Positions 49,100-61,194 of a stretch of 64,000 bases of DNA are shown piece by piece. Origin of the DNA: Coffea arabica. Its lineage: Eukaryota; Streptophyta; Magnoliopsida; Gentianales; Rubiaceae. Where the stretch lies: positions 5,766,001-5,830,000 of the forward strand of contig NC_092326.1 of NCBI RefSeq assembly GCF_036785885.1, in the 5' to 3' direction. A program made the translations under genes and the position numbers. The notes under the pieces are model-generated. The model saw only the letters and a list, made by a program, of their open reading frames with translations. It had not been told where the DNA came from and searched no databases. Every line of letters begins with the position of its first letter. Within the stretch, counting starts at the first letter, position 1.

Positions 49100-49480
49100 A
49101 AAGTAACTGAGGGAGATATGGATTGGATTGGGCGGTACAGGCGACTGCAGGGTTGCACTTGCTGCGTCGGTGTACTTCATCCAGAAAGCAAGAAACCAGG
49201 TACTATTCCAGAATGGTGGTGTTTCTGCCTCGTCGATGTTGAAGCAGATTGTTGAGACAATTCGTCTTATTGCAGTAAGTTGGAGGAGTGCCAAGGACGT
49301 ATGAGAACTGGGAAGTAGTTGTAGATTGGGGCATCCCCCAGAAATGTATTGATAGGGTGTGTACAGATATAGTCTAGGAGAATGTAAATATCATTATTGA
49401 ATAGATAGCCTCTGCTATTGTCTACAAACTGAAATTTCTTCATCAATAAAATTTCGCATTTTACCTTCAAAAAAAGTGAA
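49100..49480 (+). pseudogene. 3' end of a 5'-truncated LINE retrotransposon
   Basis: Reading + from about 49157, one frame gives LAASVYFIQKARNQVLFQN and then an Ile/Leu-rich tail ending ...SWRSAKDV-stop (49300). This resembles the last residues of plant LINE polyproteins (the SVYFIWRERN type). About 170 bp of 3' UTR follows, ending in an AATAAAA signal (49446) and an A-rich tail near 49480. All upstream LINE domains are missing, as is usual for 5'-truncated copies. Confidence 0.65.
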
Positions 49481-51719
49481 TTTTCCCAATTTTAAAGGTG
49501 GATAATGGTTTTGAGAAAAAAAAAAAAATTAAAAGTGTGTGCTGGAATCCGTGGTTAAATACTACCCACGTATATATTTCTTGTATTAGTGTGTATATTT
49601 ACTGCTTTAAGGTACATAATTATTGGCTAATTATCTTTATTACAGTACAATTAGAATTGCATTAAGTCCACTTTTGGATCATAAGGAAATTAAGTCCACT
49701 TTTTGGATCTTCAAGAAATGTTAACCATGTTGAATTGCATCACAAATTTTCAATAAATCATTGTGCTTCAGACTAAACACAGTTTAGTGCATTTGATTCA
49801 TCGTTAAGTTGAGATGATCATGTTTTGTAATCATAGTATTTGGCATCAAGTAAACAATGTACTCAAATTGATGAGTTCAAGTCTCCTCAAGTGCAGTTCA
49901 GGGCAGCTATAATTAGTGTTTATCTCACCATCTGTGCATCCTTACACTAATTATAAGGAGTTTAGGGCTTAAGTTTATTTTCCTTATCTAGGGGTAAAAT
50001 AGTCTTTTCATTATCTATGGTAAGACATTTGTTGCATGTAGTACTACTAACGGCTGCTTTATTGGGTGCTGAATTGTCGTGGATGCCCTTTTTTGCCTAG
50101 GCTATCCTACAAAGAAAACACAGCCAGCCAAACAAAGGAAGCGACCATCCATATAAAAAGGCTATTTGCTTCCGTTTTGCAGTCATTGCTACCTAAAGGT
50201 CAGTATTCCAAGCGAGACATTATTCCCAATACAATTACATAAGCATAAATTTGGCCTTAAATTATCAATTCCTGCCATTATTTTAGCATCCTCAATTACT
50301 CCCTTCTTCTTCCTCTTCCTCCGTCTGTTTCAACAATTCGCATACATGACAAATAATCACAGGCGCCGAGACCATTAATATCACCACTCAAACCATGACC
50401 ACACAACCGCCTCTTCATCTTCATCCTCCATAAATTTCACCCAACTTGATTGCTTATTTATACACTATTATGATTTAAGTGCATTGGTTTATCTTGCTCC
50501 AACTTATAATAAACACTTACTAATTTTTCTCTTTACAACTGACACTTCTGACATGTGATTTAATTTCAGGTGCATATTTAGATTATGACTTCCCCAAATA
50601 TAAAAATTGAATTCTTATTCATTGTATAAGAAAACATAAAAATTGAAATCTTATTGATTGTATAAGCAAACAGTTTCGCTCTAAAACCTTCTCTCTACTC
50701 TTCTTTATCTATAAGAGGGAGATCTTGGCCTTAAGCCAAGGTCTTCCTTCCTCTTCCTTCGTTTTTCCGTCCTCTTTGTTCTTACTTTTATTTAATAAAG
50801 TCTCTTGTAAAGTATTTTAATGAGAGTTTTCTTCTCTCCCAAACTACTTTGGTGAAAGTTTTCTTCTCTCTCAGGTTATCCTGGTAAGAGTTTTGTTTAG
50901 TTTTTATTTTTTTGTTATTTATTTTCTCAGATCTAAGAATTTTTTGAGATCTATATGTTAGATCTAAAAATTCTTGAGTCTTCTCGTCAGATCTCAATAT
51001 CATATTTGAGTTTAAACCAATTGGATAGCAGATCTGAGGGAATAGACATACACAGATATCTATGGAGTGGTTTATTCAATTGATCAAATTTGATGATTTG
51101 TGATTCACGATGTAATTTTTTATATTTTGTAACTCTGTTAAATCTTATGATTTTTCAAATTAAATATATCTCTGACATGTTCAATGTATCCTCTACCAGT
51201 AATGCAGATTACTTTATCAAGCAAGTCATGCTGGACGATTTCCAACTAGATTATTAATAATATTGACTTATGTTTTATAAAAAAAAAAGAAAAAGAAAAA
51301 GAAAGCTCAATCAATCCCTTGCTTGTTGGCTGTTTAGTATTACATACACTTATTTCATCATTTTAGTCTCGTTCTCAATCATATGATTAAAGAAGTAATT
51401 TAATTTAATCTAAAATAATTTGACTCGTATCTAATTCTTTTAGTGTCCTCTATATATACAGGTGCCCGAATCCCACGCATCGAACGGACTTCATTTCCTA
51501 GTTTATCATGCAATAGTGGACTTGTAATCTCTTTGTATTGATCTCACCATTGAGTGTTGATTGTAATCTCATCAAAATGATAGCAATAAAATTGAAAAAT
51601 GGGAGGCCAAACTAGGACAAAAAATATTAAGATTTAGATCAGCACTTTTAGAAGCATTTCTTAGTTTCATACCAGTCTACATAGACAAGAAACGGAACAA
51701 ATAATTGTTACGGAATTTA
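49481..51719. other. AT-rich intergenic region downstream of the DC1 gene
   Basis: No gene is recognised. A pyrimidine-rich stretch with repeated GTTTTCTTCTCTC at 50825-50880 and several AGATCT words at 50930-51035 give it local structure but no family I know. The last part contains the 3' UTR of the broken DC1 gene, read on the minus strand. Confidence 0.4.
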
Positions 51720-51894
51720 TTACAATTCCCTCTCGAAAGCACAATCCGGGCATAGGTAATAACTGCAAGAGTTGCATTCAAAACTCTCTTTCCAATCCAG
51801 ACTGTCTTTGCAGGCCTCACAAAAGGATTTGTATCTGAGAAATTTCCAACTTTGTGATGAATTTTAAAAAAATTCTACAAAAGGGGTGATTTTG

Positions 51895-52095
51895 GGATTA
51901 ATTTCCGTCCGGGGGGTCTTCGCATTCGTGAAATGCGAGCTCACTTTCACAAATGCGAGCTTACAAGAGCTCGCATTCGTGGAATGCGAGCTCTGCTTAT
52001 TGAGCTCGCATTCCACGAATGCGAGCTCTTCTCAATTTTTTTTTCCTTTTTTAAGAGTTAGGGAATTATTTCCAGAAAGCAAATGCGAGCTCTTA
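51895..52095. repeat. Left terminal hairpin array (GAGCTCGCATT / AATGCGAGCTC)
   Basis: At least six copies of AATGCGAGCT or its complement, arranged head to head, form short perfect hairpins with 3-7-bp loops. The same words recur at the right end (61885-61975). They are a plausible binding site array for the transposase, or a structural end. Confidence 0.85.
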
Positions 52096-53144
52096 TCTTT
52101 TTTATTTTGGTATTTTTTGAGAGGTAGGGAATTATTTGCAGAAAGCTTCTAATTTTTGTTTTAAAAAATGTTGCAAATATTTAAAATTTTGCAAATAGCT
52201 CGCATTTGTTAAATTTGACCTGCAAAAATTGTATTTAACTTTTTTGTTAGATTTCACATTTATAAGTATGACTTTTAGAAAATTAATTTAAAAAGTGTTA
52301 GGAAAAAAATTTAAAATGATATCTACGAGCTCCATAAAAAATTTAAAAGTAAATGTAAATATTGTTTGTTTTGTAGAAATTGCCTTTACTAAAATGGTGT
52401 CGGTAGTAAAATGTTATTTTAAAATCTGTACGAAAATCTTATTTTTCGGAGAAAGGTTAGAGAAATTTTGTTTAAAAATCTGTAATGTTTAGAGGAATAA
52501 TATTTTATTTATTTTTGAACTTGCACCTGGCTAAAGTCATCAAATATGAGCTAAAACAAAATCAGATTAACAATAATCTTGTTAATATAATTTACTATAC
52601 ATGCATAATTCTTTTATAATAACAAAAATTGGTAATCGTACGGTTGAAAATACGTTATTTAATTATAATACATTTAAATGGTGCAAAAAGTACACATGAT
52701 AGTTCTTTCTATCTCATAGATCAATGTTCTTTCTATTTTATAGATCAATGTAAAAATAGAATGAAATTGTTAACATGTAAGGTGTTGAGTATTTGTTGTG
52801 AATAAAATATTAAGTGTTTTTCCTTTTGTATCAAATAAATGTTTTTGATCAAATTATAATTTTCCTTTGCCATGCATGAATCGTATTTATTTGTTGACAC
52901 CGATGAATATTAATTATAAGAATATAATAGTTAATAGTCATTAATATATGTTACAATGTCAACCGTAATTTTAGAAATTGCATAACGCAATCTTATTTAA
53001 ACAAAATTATATAAGTTATTCAAAAATTATATAAGTTATATTTATGAAGTGCATGTTATTTGTTTGTTAGTTGGAAAGGAAAGGAAAAAAATGAAAGCAA
53101 AGAAAGGTTAAGGAAGACGGGCGTGACACTTGCTGTAGAGAGAC
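52096..53144. other. AT-rich left interior of the MULE
   Basis: No gene or repeat is recognised in this kilobase. Base composition is strongly AT-rich, unlike the GC-rich palindrome arrays on either side. Confidence 0.5.
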
Positions 53145-53578
53145 CACTGATCCGATCCTTGGATGGGAAGCTTGAATATAAATCCGAGGACGGATCGTTA
53201 GGATCCGACCTCGGATAGTTAGTATCCGAACTCGTATAGTTAGGATCCGACCTCGGATAGTAGGATCCGAGGGCTTCGCATGATGGATCCGAGAGCGGAT
53301 CTGCTGACCTCGGATACACTCCTACAGAAGTACAGACGAGGGATCGGATCTGTCTTAGGTCTCACGAATCTGAGCTCGGATCCTACTATATCCGCGAACC
53401 GATCCGCGCTCGGATCGGTTCGCTAAGTTCTCGGATCTGAGAGGGCTCGGATCAGTTTCAACAGAAAGACAGACGAGCCCTCGGATCTATGTGGGTTGAA
53501 CTGGATCCGAGCTCGGATCTTTCATCCGTGGTCGGATGTTTCTGGGCACCTTGTGATCCGAGCTCGGATCCGTGATTC
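53145..53578. repeat. Left array of GATCCGA...TCGGATC palindromes
   Basis: About twenty copies of ATCCGA or TCGGAT occur in 430 bp, many paired as the palindrome ATCCGAGCTCGGAT (near 53505 and 53557) or variants such as ATCCGACCTCGGAT. Spacing is irregular. The array ends shortly before GCAGAAACTGCAAAT (about 53592), which also follows the right array. Confidence 0.9.
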
Positions 53579-54244
53579 TCTGCAATAATTGCAGAAACTG
53601 CAAATTTTTTCAACTTTTTTTCCCTTTTTCCGGCCACTTTGAATTCGGAAATTGGACAAACATGGATCAATTCTAAAGACTAACGCACGTGTAATATACC
53701 ATAAACACATGCTCCAACCTCTCAAAACACAACAAACACATTTACATTGGAAATCGAGGGGTGAGGAACTTTGGTCATTTTTGCACTATTACACTAAAAG
53801 GGCATTTTTGGGCATTAAATACATATCAAATGTGTCCACATGCTTTTATAACCATGATATCACCAAAATTGACTTGAAATGCATAGTGCATGTATATGCA
53901 ATGGAATTTCTAGGAGCACTTCAAACCCAATTTGGTAACAAAAACTGCCTTTTGACACGTGTTCTTGAACGAACATTCAAGATCGAAGTTCCGACATCTA
54001 ACTGATTTCATGTGTATAAAATAGAGGTGTCGGGCTGTATAATGCATAAGAATACTCGTATAACTGCAGTTATTTGGTAGTGTTTAAAAGAGTACTCATA
54101 TAAAGTGAGAACTAAGATAACTCGTTCGCATTGGAACACTCATATTCCTGAAAATTTAGAATATATACAAAAATGTCACAAACAAAAGGGCATTTTATCC
54201 ATAAGTAAGGTTATTCATACAATAACAATACAAGTAGCGTGCAA
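53579..54244. other. MULE interior between palindrome array and PMD gene
   Basis: A 117-codon ORF (53652-54005, +) is present but has no recognisable domain and no counterpart near the right array; I take it as chance. The PMD gene 3' UTR probably lies here. Confidence 0.4.
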
Positions 54245-56663
54245 TCAATGGTGCCAAAGTTTCCCATGAGTACCACATGTTGTTGGTTTGGGTATTCTTT
54301 GGCTTCGACGTGGTTGGTTTGGCACTATTGTATGGACCTGAGTCATATGCGATAACAGTGTAGCATCTTCATTTTCAGTGCTTGTGTCTTCACCTCCTTC
54401 ACATTGCTCAGAAACATGGCGATGTGAGTCCGTATCGGTTGTAAACTCTGTGTACATCACAGGGGACCTGTGAGATTGGCCAATCGATACACCTCTGCCA
54501 TGCATGCCTTCGGTCTGAGGTGTGACAAAAATAGATGCGCCAGCTTGGTCTTCCGTAGCCATCGAACCTCCATGGAAGCTAGTCTGTATGGTTGGTTTTG
54601 GTGATCGGAGTCTACGACGTCGCCCATTGCCATGCTGACTTCCCTGGGTATTTCTAGGAGCTCGCTGGACACGACATGTATCAGGGTAGAGTGGAATCTC
54701 ATGTGGTACGTGTGGAGGGCGGAATGCAAGTCGGCGTGACTCTCCTACATGATGCAAAGACGTGGATGCAAAATCGCTCAACTCTTGAAAGTATCCGCTG
54801 TGTTGTTCATCACTAACTACAAGAGAGTCCTGTGCCATGAAATACATTCGAGACATGGCATCGCTCTGCAAAAACAAATATAAGAATCAGAATGACATAC
54901 TTGGGTAAAAATTAGTAAAATCCTGCAATACGCTCAAAGTGATTATTAAAAGTGAGTTGGAAACAAACTGTACAAGATATTGTGCCCTAGCGCTATCACC
55001 CTGAAAGCCCTCTGGGAAAGCGGGAAATCGACTCGGATTTGAGATATAAATCACCGTCCGCTCCCGATACCACTGAACATACTCATCCGATGGATATGTA
55101 GTATCTGCAATTACAGTGCCGTCTTGTACATGCACATGTCGATCAGTCCAAATATGAAGATATTGTCTATGCGTGGTGCTCCAGTCTTGATTCGCCCTAC
55201 CACGGCGATCTATAGAATGTAGAGCTGCTTGATTATCCGTTAACCTCATAGCAGGCAGGGACTGATATAATCCAAACTGCCGCATAACCCGATGCGGGAG
55301 GTGCGGCTCAACTACATCCCAGCAGATAAGATATGTTACGGACCTCCAAATGTCCCGACCTGCAGTACAATACGCAGGAAGAGAAGCGAGAACGTCCTCC
55401 GAATATGGCTGCCATATGAACTGAAAAAAATATAAAAATGAAAGAATGATTTCGAAGGGTGAGCTTCCAAACACGTTTTTCCCTTTTTTACACGATTTTG
55501 GCAAAGGCCTATTGTTCGGACATATGTACAATACCTCTTCAGGATGCAGTCCTGTCAGCTGATCTCGGAATGCGGGCACAACATGCCTAACAACTCTATG
55601 TACGTCCAAGTCATTATTCCACATATATTTAATAAAGTAGGAAACCAAGCTTAGGCAAATTGAAGTCGGTTGGATTATCAAAAGCCATTAAAAAAACCTA
55701 AATGGGTGCGAAACGCGCACCTAGCTGCATATGGACCAGGGTAATGCTCCAATGGCGCGATTCTGTCCGGACGCATGGTTGGTATATGTTCCCAAATCCA
55801 GAGCTGTTAGAAAATAAGAATCAATGTTAGAATTGCAAAATGATAAAATGAAAAAAATCGAAGATTGATGTTCCTATTGAGTGTAATGTACCTATAGCAA
55901 AACTAAGGGATCCGGCAATAGCCGATTTGGCAGGATGCGTGGCATCACAAAGTGACCGATAGAGAGTCGCCAAACACGCACTACCCCAACTATATTGCCC
56001 AACAGTTTCCAAGTCCCGCAGTAATGGAAGATACAACAAAGGGACTTTGTTTCCGGACTTATCCGATAATAAATGTCCACCTAATATCAGTAGGATGTAG
56101 ATGCGTGCACGCTGCCTACATTCGGCATCTGAAGCATCGGCTGGCAACCCTGTATCCAAGGCTCTTGCTAAACATCCCAATTTTAGCCTCTGTCCATCAA
56201 AGTATCCAACTGCAGGAGAAAATCCAAGGAGCTCCTCACAGATGGCTCCCCACTCCTGAATGCTGCGGTATGTGTCTACCCCTATAACCGGTGGACCATC
56301 GATGTGCAAACCCCACAACACCTCTACATCCTGTAATGTCACGGTAGTTTCTCCCACCGGTAAATGGAATGTATGCGTCTCGGGCCGCCATCTCTCCACT
56401 AAACTTGTGATCAAAGAATGATCAACCATCTGATATCCACTCTCTAGCACGCCCTCAAATCCAGCCAAGGCAATATAACGACAAACCGGATCAGGAATAG
56501 GCGTATGCTCCCAAAATCCTCTGTCACACCGTCTGACATCTAACTGATTGCCCTGAATATGTCCGTGAAAAATGGAATGTGCCCGGTGTGCAGTTCCCTC
56601 CGATATAATGTCGTGCACGTATGGTCCTGGATGTAGGCCTGCAGGGATAGGGTTGTCGGCCAT
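54245..56663 (-). pseudogene. Plant mobile domain (MAIN-like) gene inside the MULE
   Basis: On the minus strand the start is MADNPIPAGLHPGPY (56663). The first exon, to about 55906, gives a typical PMD N-half (RPETHTFHLPVGETTVTLQDVEVLWGL). Later exons give LWIWEHIPTMRPDR (about 55808), the IWQPYSEDV to RVMRQFGLYQ block (about 55422-55260) and a low-complexity tail ending RRSQRIPKPTTCGT (54245). Splice borders are visible for the intron before IWQPY (GAAGAG|GT ... TTTCAG|TTC). The end of exon 1 appears damaged: one extra base shifts the frame and CAG seems changed to TAG at the splice. The gene is therefore probably not functional. PMD proteins include MAIN and MAIL1 of Arabidopsis and are known as passengers in transposons. 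Spans are approximate. Confidence 0.8.
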
Positions 56664-57308
56664 AATCCCAGGCAAATATCTGCAACGATTAAATTGCAAG
56701 AACAATGAATAAGTAATATCCAAAAAAGTATGCTGTATCCGCTTTTTAACAGCCCCCAAAAAGGTAGGGATGTAAAATATTAGCAAGTTTTGACCATATA
56801 TCCGTTATACATCGCCTAAAACTCCTTACCTTGTATTTATATGTTTTTTAATAACATTTGTTATCCCTTTATGTATTCATAGCGTGCAACAATGTATTTG
56901 TATTTATATTTTACCAATTAATAAAAAAATTTGACAGAATCTCCCCTATAAAGCGGCCATAACTCCCTGCCAAAATATATACAACAATATCATATCCTGT
57001 ACATGCAAGAGTGCTTACATATATAACACACATTCCAAGCATTCCTTTAACAGATAAGTTACAAATCAATGGACAGGGGATTTAGCGAGCAATGAATAAA
57101 ACTGTTGGGCTGCACGCGTAAACTAGTTATTTCAATACATATCAAAGTACAAAACGAAGCAACAATTCTGAGTAATGAACAATGAAAGTCACTAATGTAA
57201 TTATTTAAAATAAATCCAGAAATTCGGACACAAATGAACTAGCTCGAACCCCACGAGCAAAAAGAAATGCACTAACATTACTTTCAAATTTCTAGGGAGT
57301 CGCTCAAA
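56664..57308. other. Spacer between PMD gene and transposase in the MULE
   Basis: It holds the PMD upstream region and the transposase 3' end. No ORF or repeat of note; moderately AT-rich. Confidence 0.45.
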
Positions 57309-59081
57309 TCAAGACCTATAATTCGGACAATTTCGTCTATTGTGACCCGTCTGATGACAATTTCGACATCTTCTTGGTTCGTCTGCATCCCTTTCATCCA
57401 TCTCATTCCGAATTCGTCTAACTCGAACTCGCCCTGCCCGACGTGAAACAAATTTGCTCGGGTCAGCCTGCAGGTCCCACCCAGCCCGTTGCCAAGTATC
57501 TTGATGCGGCAGTGGGAAAAACTTCCCTGAATACTGGACGGCCCACATTGTCTTGGTAAAATGCTGGTCAAGAAGCAATCTCGGATTGTCACCTCTATTC
57601 CTGCACACCGCCAAAGCGTGTGAACAAGGACGCCTGTATATCTGCCACTTTCCACACGAGCATGTCTTATCAAAAAACCTGATGGTTTTCGTATTGCCTC
57701 CTTTACCATCGACACGCCGCCCTGTGATGACCTTGTATACGCCCGATGGGCCATCGAACTCAACGACTCTGTGGGCGCCTGCCTTCCGCTCAGCAACTGT
57801 AAAACGCCGCCATATCTTTGGGGGAAAAGGGTGGCGACAATGTGAAACATCTTCCCTTCTCGTCTTAAATAACTCAACTGTTCGATGAAATGTCATATCA
57901 ATGCATGCACGAATTGGCAAATGACGCGTCCTGCGCAAGACATTATTATAGCTTTCGGATATGTTGGTAGTTAGAATACCCCAACGTCGGCCATCGTCGC
58001 ACCACTTATCTGGACTAATGGCTGACAGATAATTCCAAGCATCTGGAAACATGCTTCGTAGTTCTCTCCTGAACATCCGCCACTTGCGTAATTGTCTTGC
58101 CCTTCCCATTGCCCAACACAACTTGCGAAGGTGTAAACCTTTGAAGTGTGTCATCAAATTGCTCCTAACATGTCGCAGGCAAAATCTATGGTACGCTAAA
58201 GGTTCCTCCCAATAGTCAAAGTGTGTCATGGTATAGATGATACCATGATGGCGATCAGAAATGACACAGATAGGATGTCGATCAAGCGCCACATTATATC
58301 TTAATTGTTCCATGAACCACGACCAACTGGAAATCGTCTCCTCATCCACTATGGCATAAGCAATTGGTAGAACGTGGTTGTTCGCATCTTGAGTGACTGC
58401 AACAAGGAGTTTGCCCTTGTATTCGCCACGCAAATGAGTGCCATCAACGCATATAACCGGCCTGCACATGTGGAATGCTTCAATAGCCGGCCCAAACGCC
58501 CAAAATACATACTTAAAGGTCTTAACTCGATCCGAACTATCCGAATGATGTGACCACTCTACCACGGTGCCTGAATTGGATGAAACCAGGGCATCAAGAT
58601 ACTGTGGTAGTTCGAAAAAATTCGCCTCCCAAGATCCAAACACAAGCTCAATTGCTTTACGTCTGGCATACCAGGCTTTTTTGTAAGACGCATCAACCTT
58701 CAAGTTTTCTTTAACGTCACTTAGTATGTTCTTGACCTTTAATCCAGGGTCATCTTCAACCCGACGGAGGATGTGCCTTGAAATAACGGAAGCTGTGAGG
58801 CTTGTATTGTTATTTCTAATCATGTCACCCAAGCAGTTATGGTCATTGACCCATTTTGTAATTTGCCACATTCCATGGGTCTTTTTCTTTACGGCTCTAA
58901 CACACCAGTCGCATGGTGGATACGATGGCGCAGTTGAAGTGGAAGAAATTCTTTCAATTGATGATTTGCATTTAGCAAACCACGTGTTACTCTTACTCTC
59001 AATAACTCTGAACTCCCTATTCTGATTGATGGACCACAGTCTAACTGCTCGGCTGAGCTGCTGCTTACTCTCAAATCTCAT
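57309..59081 (-). CDS. MULE transposase (mudrA-like), catalytic part
   Basis: An open frame of 590 codons. Residues 1-90 are the MuDR-type DNA-binding region (MRFESKQQLSRAVRLWS, with Cys/His residues CDWC and HNC). About 190-400 is the DDE transposase core with CVDGTHL (Asp about 213), ISDRHHGI (Asp about 275) and ISESYNN (Glu about 375). About 473-487 is a SWIM zinc finger (CSCG...CSH). About 571-585 is a CCHC knuckle (CRNCHQTGHNRRNC). All key residues are present. It was once longer: one in-frame TAG and eight codons upstream the frame continues into the acidic N-terminal part at 59106-59792. It could in principle be made from the internal Met at 59081. Confidence 0.93.
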   Translation of the reverse strand: MRFESKQQLSRAVRLWSINQNREFRVIESKSNTWFAKCKSSIERISSTSTAPSYPPCDWCVRAVKKKTHGMWQITKWVNDHNCLGDMIRNNNTSLTASVISRHILRRVEDDPGLKVKNILSDVKENLKVDASYKKAWYARRKAIELVFGSWEANFFELPQYLDALVSSNSGTVVEWSHHSDSSDRVKTFKYVFWAFGPAIEAFHMCRPVICVDGTHLRGEYKGKLLVAVTQDANNHVLPIAYAIVDEETISSWSWFMEQLRYNVALDRHPICVISDRHHGIIYTMTHFDYWEEPLAYHRFCLRHVRSNLMTHFKGLHLRKLCWAMGRARQLRKWRMFRRELRSMFPDAWNYLSAISPDKWCDDGRRWGILTTNISESYNNVLRRTRHLPIRACIDMTFHRTVELFKTRREDVSHCRHPFPPKIWRRFTVAERKAGAHRVVEFDGPSGVYKVITGRRVDGKGGNTKTIRFFDKTCSCGKWQIYRRPCSHALAVCRNRGDNPRLLLDQHFTKTMWAVQYSGKFFPLPHQDTWQRAGWDLQADPSKFVSRRAGRVRVRRIRNEMDERDADEPRRCRNCHQTGHNRRNCPNYRS

Positions 59082-59105
59082 ATGGAGACGTATATTATTA
59101 TTCTC

Positions 59106-60091
59106 CTAACTGAATGTTACAATACGCTCCAATCCATCCTCCTCTTCTATATCATCATCATCTATACTACCAAGATCGGAGAAAAAGGCCATTCCCCTTG
59201 GCACATATGCAGAGCTGCCAGCTGGGCTATTGCGTCTGTCTTCTTGGAACATATCGAGGTTTACTCTTAAACCCCCACCTTCATGCTCTTCATCCGAATC
59301 ACTACCAGACACATCTTGCGACTCCGACTCTTCAACCTCTTCCGCATCAACTTCCCGGTCATCGTCTTCCGGATCATCTTCTTCAGAGGCACGGAGTCTA
59401 TCATGTATACTAGCATATAGATCATCTTCAGCCGAACTACGACAACCTTGACCAGGGTTATAATCGATCCCATGTGGAGAAATATGGCTTGATGGCCCTG
59501 GATCTTCAAAACTTGGAATCGAATCCAGGCCATGAAAATATTCCTGGGCATCCATGGACCCTGATGTGAGTCTTGGTTCTAATGAATACATAGATCGATC
59601 ATCATGCATATAGTGACATGCCGATGAAGTCTCTGGAACGACTGAACTAGAACCAAAGTTAAACTTTGTTAGATCCATGAATGCATGTACAAGCGACATC
59701 ATTGGACCAACATTACCTATTGGTCCAGTGAATACGTTATTAACTACAGGCATTTGGACGATTTCTTCCTTCTCGATATAAATCTCCGCCATGTATGAAA
59801 CTCATTCGATCCAAAGATCGTACATTACATCAAGAGTTTCATCATCCACCACTGCGGAAACAGTATATTTGGAACTCTCCAACGGTTGACGAAGAAACAA
59901 TTTCAGCTTGAACACCCCTTTATCGACCCCAATATAGTGGTAAATCCTGTCACCAACTCCCCGTATCCAATTCTATGCCTCAAAGTGAATGTCCGGTTGG
60001 AAGTACGAGGCAAATAACAAACGAAGTCACCCTCGTAATGTATTTGTCCTCCCCAGTATAGGTTTACCCGCAGAGGTCTTTCTACAGACAT
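59106..60091 (-). pseudogene. Broken N-terminal part of the MULE transposase
   Basis: Two pieces in order. 60091-59903 begins MSVERPLRVNLYWGGQI, the usual PB1-like start of these transposases; a one-base frameshift near 59925 breaks it, after which another frame continues GVFKLKLFLRQPLES to DLWIE and a TGA (59806-59808). After that stop the same frame restarts at MAEIYIEKEEI (59792) and runs as an acidic, Ser/Asp/Glu-rich 228-residue region to TAG at 59106. Thus one frameshift and two stops separate the N-terminus from the catalytic part. An unseen intron could explain one of these breaks, but I see no convincing splice sites. Confidence 0.8.
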
Positions 60092-61008
60092 GTCTGTGAA
60101 ATGTATCCCTATTTTTTGGACAATAAATAAAAATTAGTAGTCCAAGGATCCAAACAAATGAAAGAGAGTGGACTCTAGGTCGAAATTGGAACTATTAAAT
60201 AGACTAATTTCGATCCAAATGTTTATGAAAAAATTGAAAACATGTATGAAATATACTATAAATGACGATACGAATAGTCTAAAACTCCGAACGAAGTTTT
60301 TGGAAAAATTGGACAGAGCCTCCCTTAAAAATAGACTAAAACTCTCTATCTGCAAATCCAAACAGGGTAAGAAATGTACAAGCGTAAGAATTGTACCGGA
60401 AGTTATATATATTTGGGCTCCACATTCACACCGCATAACAAGATCCACATTGACAATGATGTGATATTATACCAATGAATCTTACAAAATTAATGTTTTT
60501 CCCTGTAACTTATTTTGCCACTTTTTTAGCATTATAGATTTTGCCAATACCAAAAAACATTACAAGGTTGGTCAGTGAATTTCAATCCATCAATTCGCCT
60601 TAAAATAAATCGGTATTTCATGTTCTACCGCCCTTTTCTACTTAAACAAAATTAAACAAACCATCGTCTCAACGAAGTGACCGAAAATATCCATAGTTGT
60701 AATATAACATAAATTAGCTAATGGCTTGTATCAAATCCGAATTAAGCCTTATGCATAAGGAATGGTAGTTGTAATATAAAATAAATTACCTAATAGTCAG
60801 TTGCCCTCACAAAGAAATATCTACAAAAATATCGACATAGTCTCCCCAATAAAGGGGCTCACAATCCAAATATCCATGAAATGCAAATGCTCCAATCTAT
60901 AAACTACACCCCAAATTTCTAAGCTCCAATTGCAAAACATACACTGTCCAATGTAGATAGTGTTTCGACCAAAACTAATAGCTGCGCAATAGATTTAAAA
61001 AAAAATTA
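60092..61008. other. Transposase upstream region in the MULE
   Basis: AT-rich, with no gene recognised. It would contain the transposase promoter, read on the minus strand; no clear TATA box was singled out. Confidence 0.45.
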
Positions 61009-61130
61009 TGATGAATTTTAAAAGAATTCTACAAATGGGGCATTTTGAGCATGAGACTACGTACAAATGGGACTACGTACAAAGGGTCTTCGCATTCACC
61101 AAAACTGAACTCACGGAGCTCGAATTTTCG
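61009..61130. repeat. Internal direct copy of the MULE left end
   Basis: The sequence TGATGAATTTTAAAAG, TTCTACAAA, GGGTCTTCGCATTC and a GAGCTCG word follow in the same order and orientation as at 51849-51920. A MULE right end should be inverted, so this is an extra left-end copy inside the right part of the element. Confidence 0.8.
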
Positions 61131-61194
61131 AACTACGGCATCCCAAAAAAAAATTAAAAAAAAAATACCACACCTCGCATTGTATTATGAAATG

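Noticed and set aside
53056..53319. ORF with repeated YPRSDPN units on the minus strand
   Set aside because: A by-product of the GGATCCGA palindrome array, with no start context or homologue; not a protein gene.
53145..53578. CRISPR-like array
   Set aside because: Units are short palindromes with irregular spacing and similar spacers, and the genome is a plant nuclear one.
53652..54005. 117-codon plus-strand ORF in the MULE
   Set aside because: No domain, and opposite in strand to the element genes.
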